DNA from: Dirofilaria immitis | Taxonomy: Eukaryota > Nematoda > Chromadorea > Rhabditida > Onchocercidae | Length of the DNA stretch: 64,000 bases | Assembly: GCA_024305405.1 (NCBI GenBank) | Contig: JAKNDB010000092.1 | Coordinates: 1,581,501 to 1,645,500 of the forward strand | Direction: 5' to 3' | In this document: positions 39,701-51,290 of the stretch, piece by piece | How the letters are laid out: each line of letters opens with the position of its first letter | Numbering within the stretch: position 1 is the stretch's first letter | Notes under the pieces: model-generated | What the model saw: only the letters and a program-made list of their open reading frames with translations | What the model was told of the DNA's origin: nothing | Database searches by the model: none | Made by a program: the position numbers and the translations under genes

Positions 39701-41157
39701 TGGAAGAAATTACTTTTTGTTTATTCAATCTCTTAGAGTCAAGAAGAAAATACAGTCTATAAAAATAATTCAATTACAGGAATTTTAGAAAATTTTTTGC
39801 TAACTTTTAAAAAACTACCAATTCGCTATTTATCAACCCCTGAAATCATGATTATTACTAATCTAAATTTTGCAATCCGAAAAAGGAATTCAGTCGAAAA
39901 ATCATTGATAAAATTTGTTAATAATTTTTATGAATTTTTGTCTATAATGATATCATGAGACATTTGCGCAATAATATAAATTAGATATTCATTAATTTCT
40001 TAACTAGCTATCAGTACAACGATTCATCTTTTTCTCAATTGAAAAATAACTTGTGATGCAAGCCACAGCAAAAGTAATACTATTATGTGAAGTTATGTTC
40101 TACAAAAGAATGATTACTCATCACCAATTAATAAGCAACTTCAAAGTGACAATTGATCCAATGGAATTTTTGTGAAGGTAGATGAATTAAGAGTATCTGC
40201 GTCTTGTATTTTGTTAAAATATTAATGTAATTTCTTTTACACAAATTGTTTTTATCACTATGCACTTTATATTGGAAGGCTGTAAAAATTGTACTTCAGT
40301 TTTCCTCTTCTTTAAATAAATTCGTTCCATAGCGGTATGAATTTAATTTTCATGCAACGAATCTATTTTAACATTGTAATTCAAATTCTTCGTTCCGTTT
40401 AATCGTTTTTTTTGATAAATGCCTTCCGTTATTTGTCTTCCTAAACTTATTGAGTCATTAATTTCAATTTTTTTTAGAAGTCTTCTGAGTGAACAAGAAA
40501 TTCTGATGGTTTATATCGGAATTGTAAGCTCTTTTATTAATAAAAATAATTTAAGTGTAATCAAAACTCTAAAAATTCTATCTTATGTATCGATGTTTTC
40601 GATATTTTTCAAAAACTCAAATTTTTTTAAATCAGGCAGCTTTTGAACTTCCATGTCTAAATCATTTTGTTGTGAATAATTAAGACTGTTGGAAATTCAA
40701 ATTTGTTCCTGTACAAAATGATCGTAATGTTCAAAATAATTTTAACTTTTAATTTTTAGTATTTGATTTTAAAAACATATTGCTCGTTCAATAGATAATA
40801 TTTTAGAAGAAATAATATTGCTAAAAAAACAATACCTATAGAAAATATGAAATCCTTCGATAATATTAGTAATTTATACTGAGCACATCTAAGTCAAGAT
40901 GGAATTCTTATGGAATTAAAACATTAAGCAATTTGGAAAGGAAATTACTAAAAAAAAAAATTGATTAAGGTAAGTGAAAATATACTAACAATTTTTTTAA
41001 ATTTTCATAAAATAGAGACACATTTTTTACTGGCTAATAACTGAAAAATTAAAAACATGCACAATATGCAGTAGATGGTTCGCTTTTCAATAAAATGTTA
41101 TTTGATTTGTTTTAGCGATAAAAAAATTTTCTTCAAGAGCCAACATTTGGTGATTCT
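36727..41157. other. intergenic region upstream of the HMIT-type transporter
   Basis: About 4.4 kb without a recognised gene. It contains the long inverted repeat at 37638-37846 and TA-rich tracts around 39520-39580. A T-rich TTTTAG ending at about 41115 lies 43 bases before the proposed transporter start codon and could be a spliced-leader acceptor (inference). Confidence 0.5.
37638..37846. repeat. long inverted repeat: 63-bp arms, 83-bp loop
   Basis: Left arm 37638-37700, right arm 37784-37846. The right arm, reverse-complemented, matches the left arm at 57 of 63 positions. Five of the six differences are left C against T in the reverse-complemented right arm, which become G-U wobbles if the minus strand is transcribed; the sixth is the opposite type. 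The arms share the core CCAATGAAAAAATGAA and CTTAAGTCATTATGAA. It could be a small foldback element or a hairpin RNA locus. No target-site duplication was established. Confidence 0.85.
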
Positions 41158-44100
41158 ATGAATAAGGTTTGAGAAATATAATTAAGTGTTTTATCACTTA
41201 ATCGAAAGAAGTCAACTTGCAACGAAATTAAAGGTGATACTTGGCCAAAAACTACATGTATAAAGTTCTACTCCAGTAATTTGTATAAAGAGAACTGGCT
41301 ATTTTTTAGGCCAATGATGACCATCACAAACAGCAAGATCCAAAGAAACAATCAAAAGCAAATACATATGTTTACCTTTTGACTTTGATGGCAGCAATAG
41401 GCGGTTTACTATTTGGCTATGATACCGGTATTGTCTCCGGGTTAATATTGATATTATGGCTAACTTTAACTCTCTAATATCCTTTCTCATTTTATTTATC
41501 ATTGGAGTGATCATGAAGCTATACTGTATAGGTCAAACTCTAATATAAAACATAAAATTCTAAATTCATATTTGATTCTCAGACATTGATTATTACCACA
41601 GCTTTTCTTTAAATCCTGTAGGAATCATAATTAAAAAAGATTTTAGTATTTTCTTTTAAAACAAACTAATTTTCAGTGTAATGCTATATTTGCCACATAA
41701 TAAATATATGAATGGTTTATCAACTGTTTGGAAGGAGATCATAATTAGTATAACATCAGGGATGGCAGGTATTGCTGCTCTAGTTGCAGGTCATTTCTAT
41801 TTGAATTTCATTTTTTTTGAAATATCTCTCGGAGGATATACAAGCATAAAGCGTGTAAATTCCAATATTTCTGAAGTCTTTCTACAATAGATATCGAACC
41901 AGTAAGTCCGGTTAAGCAAGATTAAAAGGTAATCCAATATCCTTTTTTCAACTCGACAAATATTTGAAAGATTTTTACATTCCGACCAGCCATACTTGGA
42001 CTTCTTTAACTATAAACTATTCAATTAGATGTTAAACTGATTTTGTAGAAAATGCATTACACTCAATTAAAACTTATTTAAATTTGATTTATTTGAATAA
42101 TTTAGAAATAACTTAAATTTGTTGAAATAATAAATTTGTGCAATTTACCTTAAATTATCAAATCACAGGTAAAAGTAGCGATAAATTCGGTCGTCGAAAA
42201 GTGATAATAACGGCTACTATGTTCTTCATTGCTGGTGCTATAATATGCGGTGCTGCGTTCGGTCGATGGACATTACTCATTGGACGCATATTTTTGGGCA
42301 TTGCTATTGGTACGAATCGAATATTTTAAATTACACTTTAATCTATAAAAAATTTTGATTAGTCAGATATTATAAAATTATCTATAATTAAAGATTGTTG
42401 TTTATTGGAAAATTTAGAATAAAAGAAAGCTGAAATATATTTATTGATAAAAAGTGTAAAATTGAAGATTTCGCATTCAGAATTATAGGATTCGCATCCA
42501 TGGTTGTTCCCGTGTATATAAGCGAAGCAGCTCCATCAAGAGTACGAGGAAAATTGGTGACAATTTATCAGTTTATGGTAGCATTTGGATTCACAGTCGC
42601 CAATGCTGTAGCAGCGTGGTTTGCTCATTATGATCCAGTAAATATCGGTTGGCGATTGATGCTTACATTTGCTGCAGTACCGGCTTTAGTACAGGTATCA
42701 TTGATTTTTATTTTCATTGAAAGTGCAGGATTTTTGATTGACTTAAAACAAGGCATTGCTCTTTGCTCTCAAAAAACAATCTAATATTTTCCCAAAGGAA
42801 TTTGTTTCTGAAAACGTTACCGAATTTTTGGATCATCGACTATTATAATTCTTACTTCTCGAAAGCTCAAAAAAATTGAAAAAAATTTACGAAAAAAACT
42901 TGAAAATTCTAAGTTAAATAAGATCTTATTTTAATATCCGTTTCGAAAAAAAAAGAAGCAGAAACAACAAGCATAGATTCATTGCTATTTCAAGCTCATC
43001 GGTTTTCTATTCCTGCCAGAAACGCCGCGTTATCTGATTAATCACGGGCGTGGAAAAGAAGCACAAGAAGTGTTACGCCGATTATATGGTAATGACAAAG
43101 ATTGGATTGCTTATGAGATGGGTGAAGTAATGCGTGAAATGCAACGTGAAGCAATGTTTCGTCAGGAAAACGGTAAGTGTAAGTGAGAAAGATTGCTTAA
43201 TTAAAATTTTTATGCTAAATATTGTATCATATTTACCCTTTACGGATATATCATTATGAAAACTGATCAGCATTGATCAGCATTATAAAAACTAATCTTT
43301 CGTTGAAGATTAACTCTGGATGAATAGTTCAGTGAAATATGTTATATTTTCCACTTGCTTTCGCTAATTTCCCTTTATTTGCTCGCATTCTCTATTATCC
43401 ATGATATTTCAGCTTTTTTTGTATGAAATACTATATAAGTATGAGGAAATCTATCAAGTAGTTTATTTATTTATAATTCTCAAAAAATTCATCACTTTCA
43501 AATTTGATACTTTATTTATTAAAGGAGATGAATTTGTTTTACATAGAATATTGAGAACTACTCATGTACGAAAGGCTTTGATACTTGGCTGTGCTCTACA
43601 AATGTATCAACAGCTTGCTGGAATCAATACCATTTTGTAATTTTCTCTTTTAAAATTATAATTGCAAGAAATTTGTTAATAATTTTGTTAACCAAAACGA
43701 CGTTTATCTCAACACTGCGATGAGAAAAAATTGACCATTTTAAAATTAGCTATATTATAAACTCTGTTTCTTGAGAAGTAGAATATAAATGAATCTGTTC
43801 ATTCTCATCAACTCAACTTATTAATCAATCGATGACAATATCCATTTCACCTTATTTTTATCATTTTTATTTAGAAAGCATCTTTTTTTTTCAAAAGATG
43901 AAATGAATTTGACTTTATAAAATCATAAAAAAAATTATCTATCAATTTAAGATATTATACCAGTACAATCATTCGTTCTGCTGGAGTGCACGATAAAATT
44001 ACAACAATTTGGATTTCATGTGCTATTTCAAGTAAATTTTTTCTTATTTTGAGTAATTTATGGATTGATCATTGTCTGATATTGTTTTAACATATGAGAA

Positions 44101-45863
44101 ATTTCATAAATATCAAAATTCCTAACAAAATTTCATATCTTTATTATTTTTCTTTTTCTAAAAATTAAATTAAGGTTTGAAAATTTTGCAGCTGTACAAG
44201 CAGTAGGAACAATACTACCATTGAACTTAATCGAGCGAGTTGGAAGGCGTACGCTTGTACTATTATCATTGATCGGTGTTGTTATCACATTGTGTATGAT
44301 GGGCGGTGCATTCATTCTTATTAATCATGATTCTGAAAAAATTGATCCCGGTTAGTGATTGTTCCAAATGCAGTAATCAGAAATTGTTTCTAATAATCGA
44401 TACCATTAATTATGTTATGCAATTATTATAGCGAAACGAGTAGCACATATTATGTAGTTTTCGTAAATGTTGTTAATGCAAAACAATTAAGCTTCTTATT
44501 GAAATTCTTCATTTAAGTGAAATAAGGACGCTTAATATTAATTGAAAAATACTTCTTACCCAAAACTATTACTATTTCAGTAAAATTAAGATGAAGTAGT
44601 TCCTGTCACGATCATAAATTAATTTTTTTTTTTTAAGCGCAAGTCTACATCGGTATAGATATGAATTCCACCAGCATGGATAAGAAATTATTAGAATTAT
44701 GTTCTAGATTCAGGTGACCTGTATATTTCTCATTTTTTTAACACTAGGCTATGAAAAATATTAATTTTGACGAAACGATCTTTTAGACATCCGAGAAAAC
44801 GTGACACAATATGTGGAAGAATACTTCGAATTCTTTTTCTCGTAAAACTCCTTTTACCAGCTCGAGTCATTTTCATACAAACGATGCAATAATTATGTAT
44901 CATAAATGATGAGATTTCAAAATTTAATCAATGCTTTAGAAATTGCGATGACTGTGTGACATCAGAGCAGTGCGGATATTGCAGTTTAGCAGAAGATTCA
45001 TCATCCATGTCAACAAAGTTTGGGCAGTGTCTATCTATTAATTCAGAAAATACTCAATACTCGCTTTATGGATACTGCAAGGTATTTTGAACCTTTTCCA
45101 TTACAATATTTTGATCACTGACTTTCTAAAATTCATTGAAATGAGTAAAATGAATAGAAGGCCAGTAAGCAGACAAAGAAAAACACTTTCCTTCTTTCAG
45201 GACGGCATGGTCAACGCATCTAATTATTTATTTTCTGACACTTCCTGCAAAACTCGATTTACGGCATTACCAATAATAATCATGGTGCTATACATATCTA
45301 TTTATTCGCTTGGTAAATTTTTATAGTTCAAAGGAAATTACTGGTAAAGAAGTTTTTCTTGATCATTCCTCTATAATTATATGTATTTCAGGCATGGGCC
45401 CAATTCCATGGGTTTTCAATGCTGAAGTTTATCCTATTTGGGCGAGAGGCACATGCGTTGCGTTATCCACTTTTACAAATTGGATCTTCAATCTTTTGAT
45501 ATCGTTAACATTTCTTAGTTTAAGTCAAGCAATTACCAAACACGGTTATAGCGATTTCTGCACTTTTTAAGAAATTTTTTTAATCAAAGAGCAGTTTATG
45601 GCCATTTATATAAATTTAACACTTAACAAAAGAGAGAAAGATTAAGCGACAAAAGCACTTAGAATGAAGGTCATTTTAAGTTTTAGAAAGTGATTCAAAA
45701 ATGAGAAAATTAAAAACTACGCAGAAGCTTGATTTCAGGTGCCTTCTTTTTATATGCCACCATTTCATTCACTGGTTTCATCATCTTTTATTTTTTTGCA
45801 CCGGAAACACGTGGAAGACGCATTGAAGAGATCGAGCGACTGTTTATGAATAAAAAGAAATAA
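41158..45863 (+). CDS. HMIT-type (SLC2A13-like) proton-coupled inositol/sugar transporter
   Basis: Major-facilitator sugar transporter of the H+/myo-inositol class. Fourteen exons: 41158-41166, 41310-41440, 41677-41789, 42169-42309, 42489-42694, 42995-43172, 43525-43636, 43952-44031, 44192-44350, 44638-44713, 44940-45081, 45201-45312, 45392-45544, 45739-45863; all phases agree, 578 residues, no frame break. Seen: [14 protein letters not shown] in helix 1, KFGRRK after helix 2, [24 protein letters not shown] closing the first half, [12 protein letters not shown] in helix 7, [21 protein letters not shown] in helix 10 and PETRGRR near the end. The large loop between helices 9 and 10 (encoded at about 44638-45240) carries the Cys-rich [16 protein letters not shown] segment, a hallmark of the HMIT subgroup and of C. 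elegans hmit-1 proteins. The nine-base first exon (ATGAATAAG) is chosen because it gives phase 0 and a GTTTGA donor, but is the least certain part. Confidence 0.9.
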
Positions 45864-46799
45864 CAGCGCAACGAAACCAACAACACGAAATAACTGTATC
45901 TAATTAATTTTTCTTGACAGATTAATTTTCTTTTTTTTCATATTATAAACGATATGATAAATGGATTTCGTACTAACTGCTATAAAGGAACACATTGCTG
46001 ATTAATCATGCAAATAAAACATTAAATCATTAAACGAATAAGCTGGCAGTGTAGCTTACTGCATAGATAATTTCATAAAATGAAAGAAAAAGCGAGTCTC
46101 ATATATTGTTGTAAAGCACTTATTAATATATTTCGTCAGAAAATTAGCTGTGCAGACTATTTGAAACTCGAGAAATAAAATCAAAGATAGACTAAGAAAA
46201 GAAAACTCATAAAAACGCAATATTTATTTTATTTCATTATGATTTGCAAATAAGCTAATTTAAAAATATTGAGAAGGAAACAAGTATTAAATAAACAGCC
46301 CTTTGGAATTAGTATTGTTATGTTTGTGCTGACACACCACTACAAATAATTTCTACAATTCAACATTTTCAAAATTTGATATATTAACGAAGTGTAACAA
46401 TCATTAAATCAAAATATAACGGAAATAATGTCTAAACATCAAAAACTTAATAAATGACCTTGAAAGACGCAATTCTTTGTCAAAAAGGTATCTTTGCTTT
46501 TCGAACAATGGCACTTCAATTGATAAAATGAAAGGAGTAACCAAAATAAAATAGGCTTTGTTTTATTAAAAAAAAATGAGAAATAATTGGAAAATCTCTC
46601 AAACAGAATTCCTGTTATTGGAAACTATTTCGCTAATCAACTTATATGATGTAATTGATAACTTAATTAAAAAATTAAATAAATAAGTAAGAAAAACTGA
46701 TGATTCCATCCATCTTCTCACTAAATTATTTAATTGCTTTAAAAATTTTTCAAAGATAATAATATGGCTGTGCTAAAAAGAACATCAATTTTAAAACAT
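45864..46799. other. convergent intergenic region
   Basis: Shared 3' flank between the transporter (+) and membrin (-). Very AT-rich. AATAAA-type signals occur on the plus strand soon after the transporter stop (for example near 46014). No gene was seen. Confidence 0.5.
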
Positions 46800-48360
46800 T
46801 TAGCCTTTCCAAAAGCGATAAAAAATATACATTGAAACAGTGATAGTTACACAACCTATACAATATATAATCCAATCTTCTCTTAGTCGTCTTTCAATCA
46901 TTTGCAACGTTGTCGATGATAAGCCAAGCTAAAATGAGCAATAATTGCACCACGTCTTTAAAATTAAATCTTTAATTTTAAATTTTTATGCAATATGAAT
47001 AATATGTCAAAAACTGTATGTTTAACTATATTTTATATTTGTTAGAAGTACTCATTTCTTTCTGAAAAGTGTAGTTCTTTAAGTCTAAGATTTTACTAGA
47101 TATCTCGATATGTTATAATGTAAGTACTAATAAGAAGATTTTTCTTAATTATAGCAAAGAGTATGCACGGAAATCACTTAGAGTGGAAATTTTACAAGCT
47201 AGTTCTATCACTTTATACTTATCTTTTTGGAATTATTAAAAATTCGCATATTAAAAACTAGGTACCGTTTGTCCGATATCTAAAACTTTACGCTTGATTC
47301 CTTTCAATCCTATTCCCTGTGAACGAATCTGCGCCAAGATAGCGCTTCCGTGACCGATAATTTCATCGATACTATTCTGTGAGGACTGTAAACGATCATG
47401 GAGAAATAATTCGTTGTCTTCGATTGAAACTCGTATTGTATCATTTGGACGAAATCTGAAATTGTGTAGAAAGATCAACATGTGGATCTATTTCGCTGCA
47501 ATCAGGGAAAATCAGATAGTGATGGAATAAGCTAACAGATAAGATTAACTTGGATAATTGCCTTGATTTATTTGAAATAAAATAGATCCACGTATCTACA
47601 TGTCGACATGTCGAACACATTTTTTTAAAGATAAGATTAAAAGAATCTAAAAAACGAAAAATTTTTAATCCAATTAAACTTTCGAAAAAAAAGTTTCCTT
47701 CATTTTTCACAAATTTAAAATACCTCTGAGTGAGAAGTTCTTCTCTTTCTGCAATAGCCCTCCATTTATTAGTCATATGCTTATGTAAATTGTCAACCGT
47801 TGAATGTAGTGAACGGCAATCGAATTTCAATTGATCCACTTTATATTTAGCAGTACGTCGACGATGTGGCGGTTCTTTGCTGACAAACATATCTAGACGT
47901 TCACAATTTCCATCAATCTGCCTGCATTAACGATTAATTTGAAGAGTTTAATTTCGAAATTAGAAAAAAAACAAGTATTTTTAAATTAAAATAATTATCA
48001 ACGATCCTCTTATTTTTCCATTATTATCAAATTTATTACTCATACAAGAATCACAGTTCTTAACTTCCGATTAATTGAATATTGTTAATCAGTAGGATTC
48101 TTTCAGTAGCGATTCTCAGTAGTTCAAGATTAATATTCAGCTTACCTAATCCATGGCATTTGGAATGTGTCAATTGAACCTGGATAATTTTGCGTACTTT
48201 ATGGAAAAATCAAATATGGAACCAGAACTTACTTTAACTGCTGATAAATATTTTGAATAATTTTTTGAGAGTCACTTTCATTTCGCATGCCTTCTAAAGT
48301 ACCCAAATGAAAGTGTGTTTGTTGCAAAAGACTATTTGTTTCATGATATAAACTTTCCAT
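46800..48360 (-). CDS. GOSR2: membrin / GOSR2, Golgi Qb-SNARE, complete
   Basis: Tail-anchored SNARE for ER-to-Golgi and intra-Golgi fusion; the C. elegans counterparts are memb-1 and memb-2. Four exons read on the minus strand: 48360-48233, 47921-47724, 47455-47266 and 46928-46800, with matching phases. They give 214 residues, against about 212 in mammals. Seen: the N-terminal start MESLYHETNSLLQQ; VSKEPPHRRRTAKYKVDQLK, the well-conserved Habc-region block; REELLTQR; the SNARE motif from SSQNSIDEIIGHGSAIL to GLKGIKRKVLDIGQTLGLSS, with a probable zero-layer Gln in RSQG; then IERRLREDW and a C-terminal transmembrane segment of about 18 residues ending YRFWKG and the stop. No frame break, unlike several neighbours. 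The short last exon carries the whole membrane anchor. Confidence 0.92.
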
Positions 48361-51290
48361 AACAGAACCACTTTGCTCTTCTTACTTTAGTCCTAAAAAG
48401 AAGAATTAAATTCAATTATCATCGCAGTTCAAATATATCTATGTATATCGTCATTTATCTTGCGAATTTAGGAAAACTAAAGAGAATCGATGACATTAAA
48501 AGAAATTAAGTTAACAAATACGAGAAAAGATCAGCAAGTAATCTTGCACTTATACTCGAGAGTAAGAATTCACTTCATAAATAATTCATTACAGTAAATA
48601 ATTCTTTTACTGAAAGATAACAAATGAAAAGTAACTCGTGATAATTCGTCGAGAAATATGTTTAATAATACTACAAAATATAGCAATATTAAACAAGTGC
48701 CGAAAGAGGCTCATCCTCATTTTCTCTCATAAAGCAATTTATAGTTAGTTTATTCAGGAATGATGAGGATGACGTGTTACATTCATCGGGGCGAAAAATA
48801 ATAGTCTAGGGGCGGATGAAAGTAGGGTGCGTATTTGTTTAGTTTATATTTTCGACACCTTGGTGCATCGGTCACGCATCTTTCTGAGCATTTTCGATCA
48901 GTCTGATTTCTCTGTTTTAAATATGTTAGAACGGATGATTTAGCCTCTTGAGTTTTTTTCTTGAATTATGTTGCTAACCCTCTGTCTTTCCTTTTTCATA
49001 CACCTCCGAATTGTATCAATATTATATAAATCGGTCGAGATTCCTTCAAGGTCGTTCTGTATCATAAATTTGAGATGAATGGAAGAGGTGAAATGAGCAC
49101 ATTAATATGAATTTCTTGCAATTCTTGATGAAAAATGAAATTAGGAATGAATTCCTCCCATCCATTCGCCACTAGACTGATGACTGATGTACATTCTAGA
49201 AAATGTACTTTTTCTTGTCAATTCTTTAGTGAGTCTAATAATATTTTCAAATCAGAATGAGGTGGTGACAAACAACTAACGTTTTTCTGATTGCTACCAC
49301 AATATATTCATCGAACGTTAGTTGCCTTCAAATCCTACTTTAATTCGTGTAATCTATTAAATTGGCTATGCAAAAAGATATGAAATCATTATGAGACTTA
49401 TTACTTGCATAATTCTTATTTCTTTTGAAGATTTTAGTTTAATTTCCATTTATCGATCGATAAATAGTATTCAGAATACCACTTGTCATCACAGAATGAT
49501 TCTCTGTGTCTATTCTTTTCTTATTATATTTATTGTTTGTTCACTATTTGAAAACCTGATCAGCTTTTAAATTTTATTGATTTTTGCAATCTTGCTATGG
49601 TTTTATAATAAATGACTCTGATTGAATAACAATCCTAACTTGGTACTTATTAATTAACATTTGATAATCTTGTTGGCTATGCTTCTGATAATCTGTAACT
49701 TTGATGATTTACCTTCTAATGGTATCGTTAGTATTAGGATAGGAATATTCTCAGTCATCATTACAGGAAAAGCAATTTGTGAATCGATCAAATGAACTTG
49801 TTGTTCGAAGGATTTAGGATCTCCAAAGGATTTAAAAATATTTTTGATTTTCTTTTTGTTTTAATTCACGAATTATTCTAAATTTCCTAAAAAAAATTTA
49901 CGTTTAAGTCGCATTAGCGAAACCAATTCATTATAAAACTAATTTGGAAATTTAAAAAACAAATCATAACATTTCTAAAGTTGAAGGCATTTGAAGACTG
50001 TCAATGAGACAATATATTATCATTTAAAAAAATTAGATTTCTCGCTGAATTGAATAATCGCTAAAATAAATGATTAACATAAACATAACGAGCCTCTGTC
50101 ATCTTTTTTAACTGAATAAATACCATTAGATAAGCTATCGATGAGGAAGTTTGCGGATAAATATATTCTATTACTTCCTGTTTAAATCTCTTCTGTGATT
50201 TAATAACAAATAAAATTACTTAAGACAATGAACCGATCGGTACCTACATGATAAAGTTTATCAGTGATTTCAAAATGGCACGTGAATTTAACTCTTCATT
50301 ATTTACTAATAAGTAATCCATATTAATCGAATGATAAATCTTCTACGTAGATTCTTCATGAATTCCTAAATAAGTCTTCCGTTCACCGTTAGTATTTTCG
50401 GCATTCTGAAATCAAATTCAGTCTGTATCATACACATTTGGAAAATATTTTGGCTCAAATTAATTTCACACTGCTTCACCTATATTTTATGCATTTATTA
50501 AATTAATAGGTTAATTGCATAAGTAATAAATGAATGATGTCAATAATTCCAATAGAAAATAAATGAAAAGTAAAAGTATTTTGTCATAAGATTTTTCCTT
50601 ATTTGAAAAGATTTTTATCTTTCAATATATTAAAAATTAAATAATAATAGCAGCAATGTGTTAATAAACAGAAAGATATTCTGATTGGACGAATTCTACA
50701 GCAGATTTGATAAAAATGAATAAGTATCTAAATAAAATTGTTCGATTCTCATGAAGGGCGGAAGAAAATCGCAGAATGTCTTCTTAATCCTCCTTGATTC
50801 TCATATAATAATCTTCCTTGATTCAGTATACACCGCTATGAGGTTACTGTGACTATTAACAAATATGTTTTGATATTTTCCGATAAATTAACATATTAAT
50901 TCCGAAGAATATGCTAATTTAATACTGCATAAGCTAAGTAATTTTGTTGGAACAATTATCGAATTGGAACAGCGATCTTATTCCATTAAGTTTATTCAAG
51001 CCTTATTTCTGCTGAAGTAGACTTTTTCAGTATACTTAATTAGTAGCTTCTCCATGTCCCTATTAATTAAATTAAATTCCTGTTCACTTTTGATATATGT
51101 TTTTGATAAATAGAATTATTGTAAGTAAGTTTATCATACAGATTAAACACCGCAAGTGCGTTTGCATTAATTTAAACAGTTTGAACTTGTTAAGGTAATA
51201 AATTTTTTCTAATTTCCAAATTTTCGTTGCAGAATTTCAGAATCAAAAATATCAAGAAGTAATTGAGGTTTCTCTCTGTATCCATTTGGA
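48361..51290. other. divergent intergenic region between membrin and ddi-1
   Basis: About 2.9 kb without a recognised gene; it must contain the promoters of membrin (leftward) and ddi-1 (rightward). The stretch 48690-48860 is less AT-rich and contains a 10-bp inverted pair (TCATCCTCAT near 48711 and ATGAGGATGA near 48762) and a TGACGTGT motif. Confidence 0.5.
48770..48777 (+). promoter_or_regulatory. TGACGTGT, UPRE/XBP1-like motif upstream of membrin
   Basis: The sequence matches the TGACGTG[T/G] core bound by XBP1/ATF6-type bZIP factors in the unfolded-protein response. It sits about 410 bp upstream of the membrin start codon in a less AT-rich patch. Its regulatory role is inferred only from the motif and the secretory function of membrin; it may be chance. 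Confidence 0.2.

Noticed and set aside
45863..48360. An operon linking the transporter, membrin and ddi-1
   Set aside because: The genes lie on alternating strands with gaps of 0.9-2.9 kb, so no polycistronic unit is possible.
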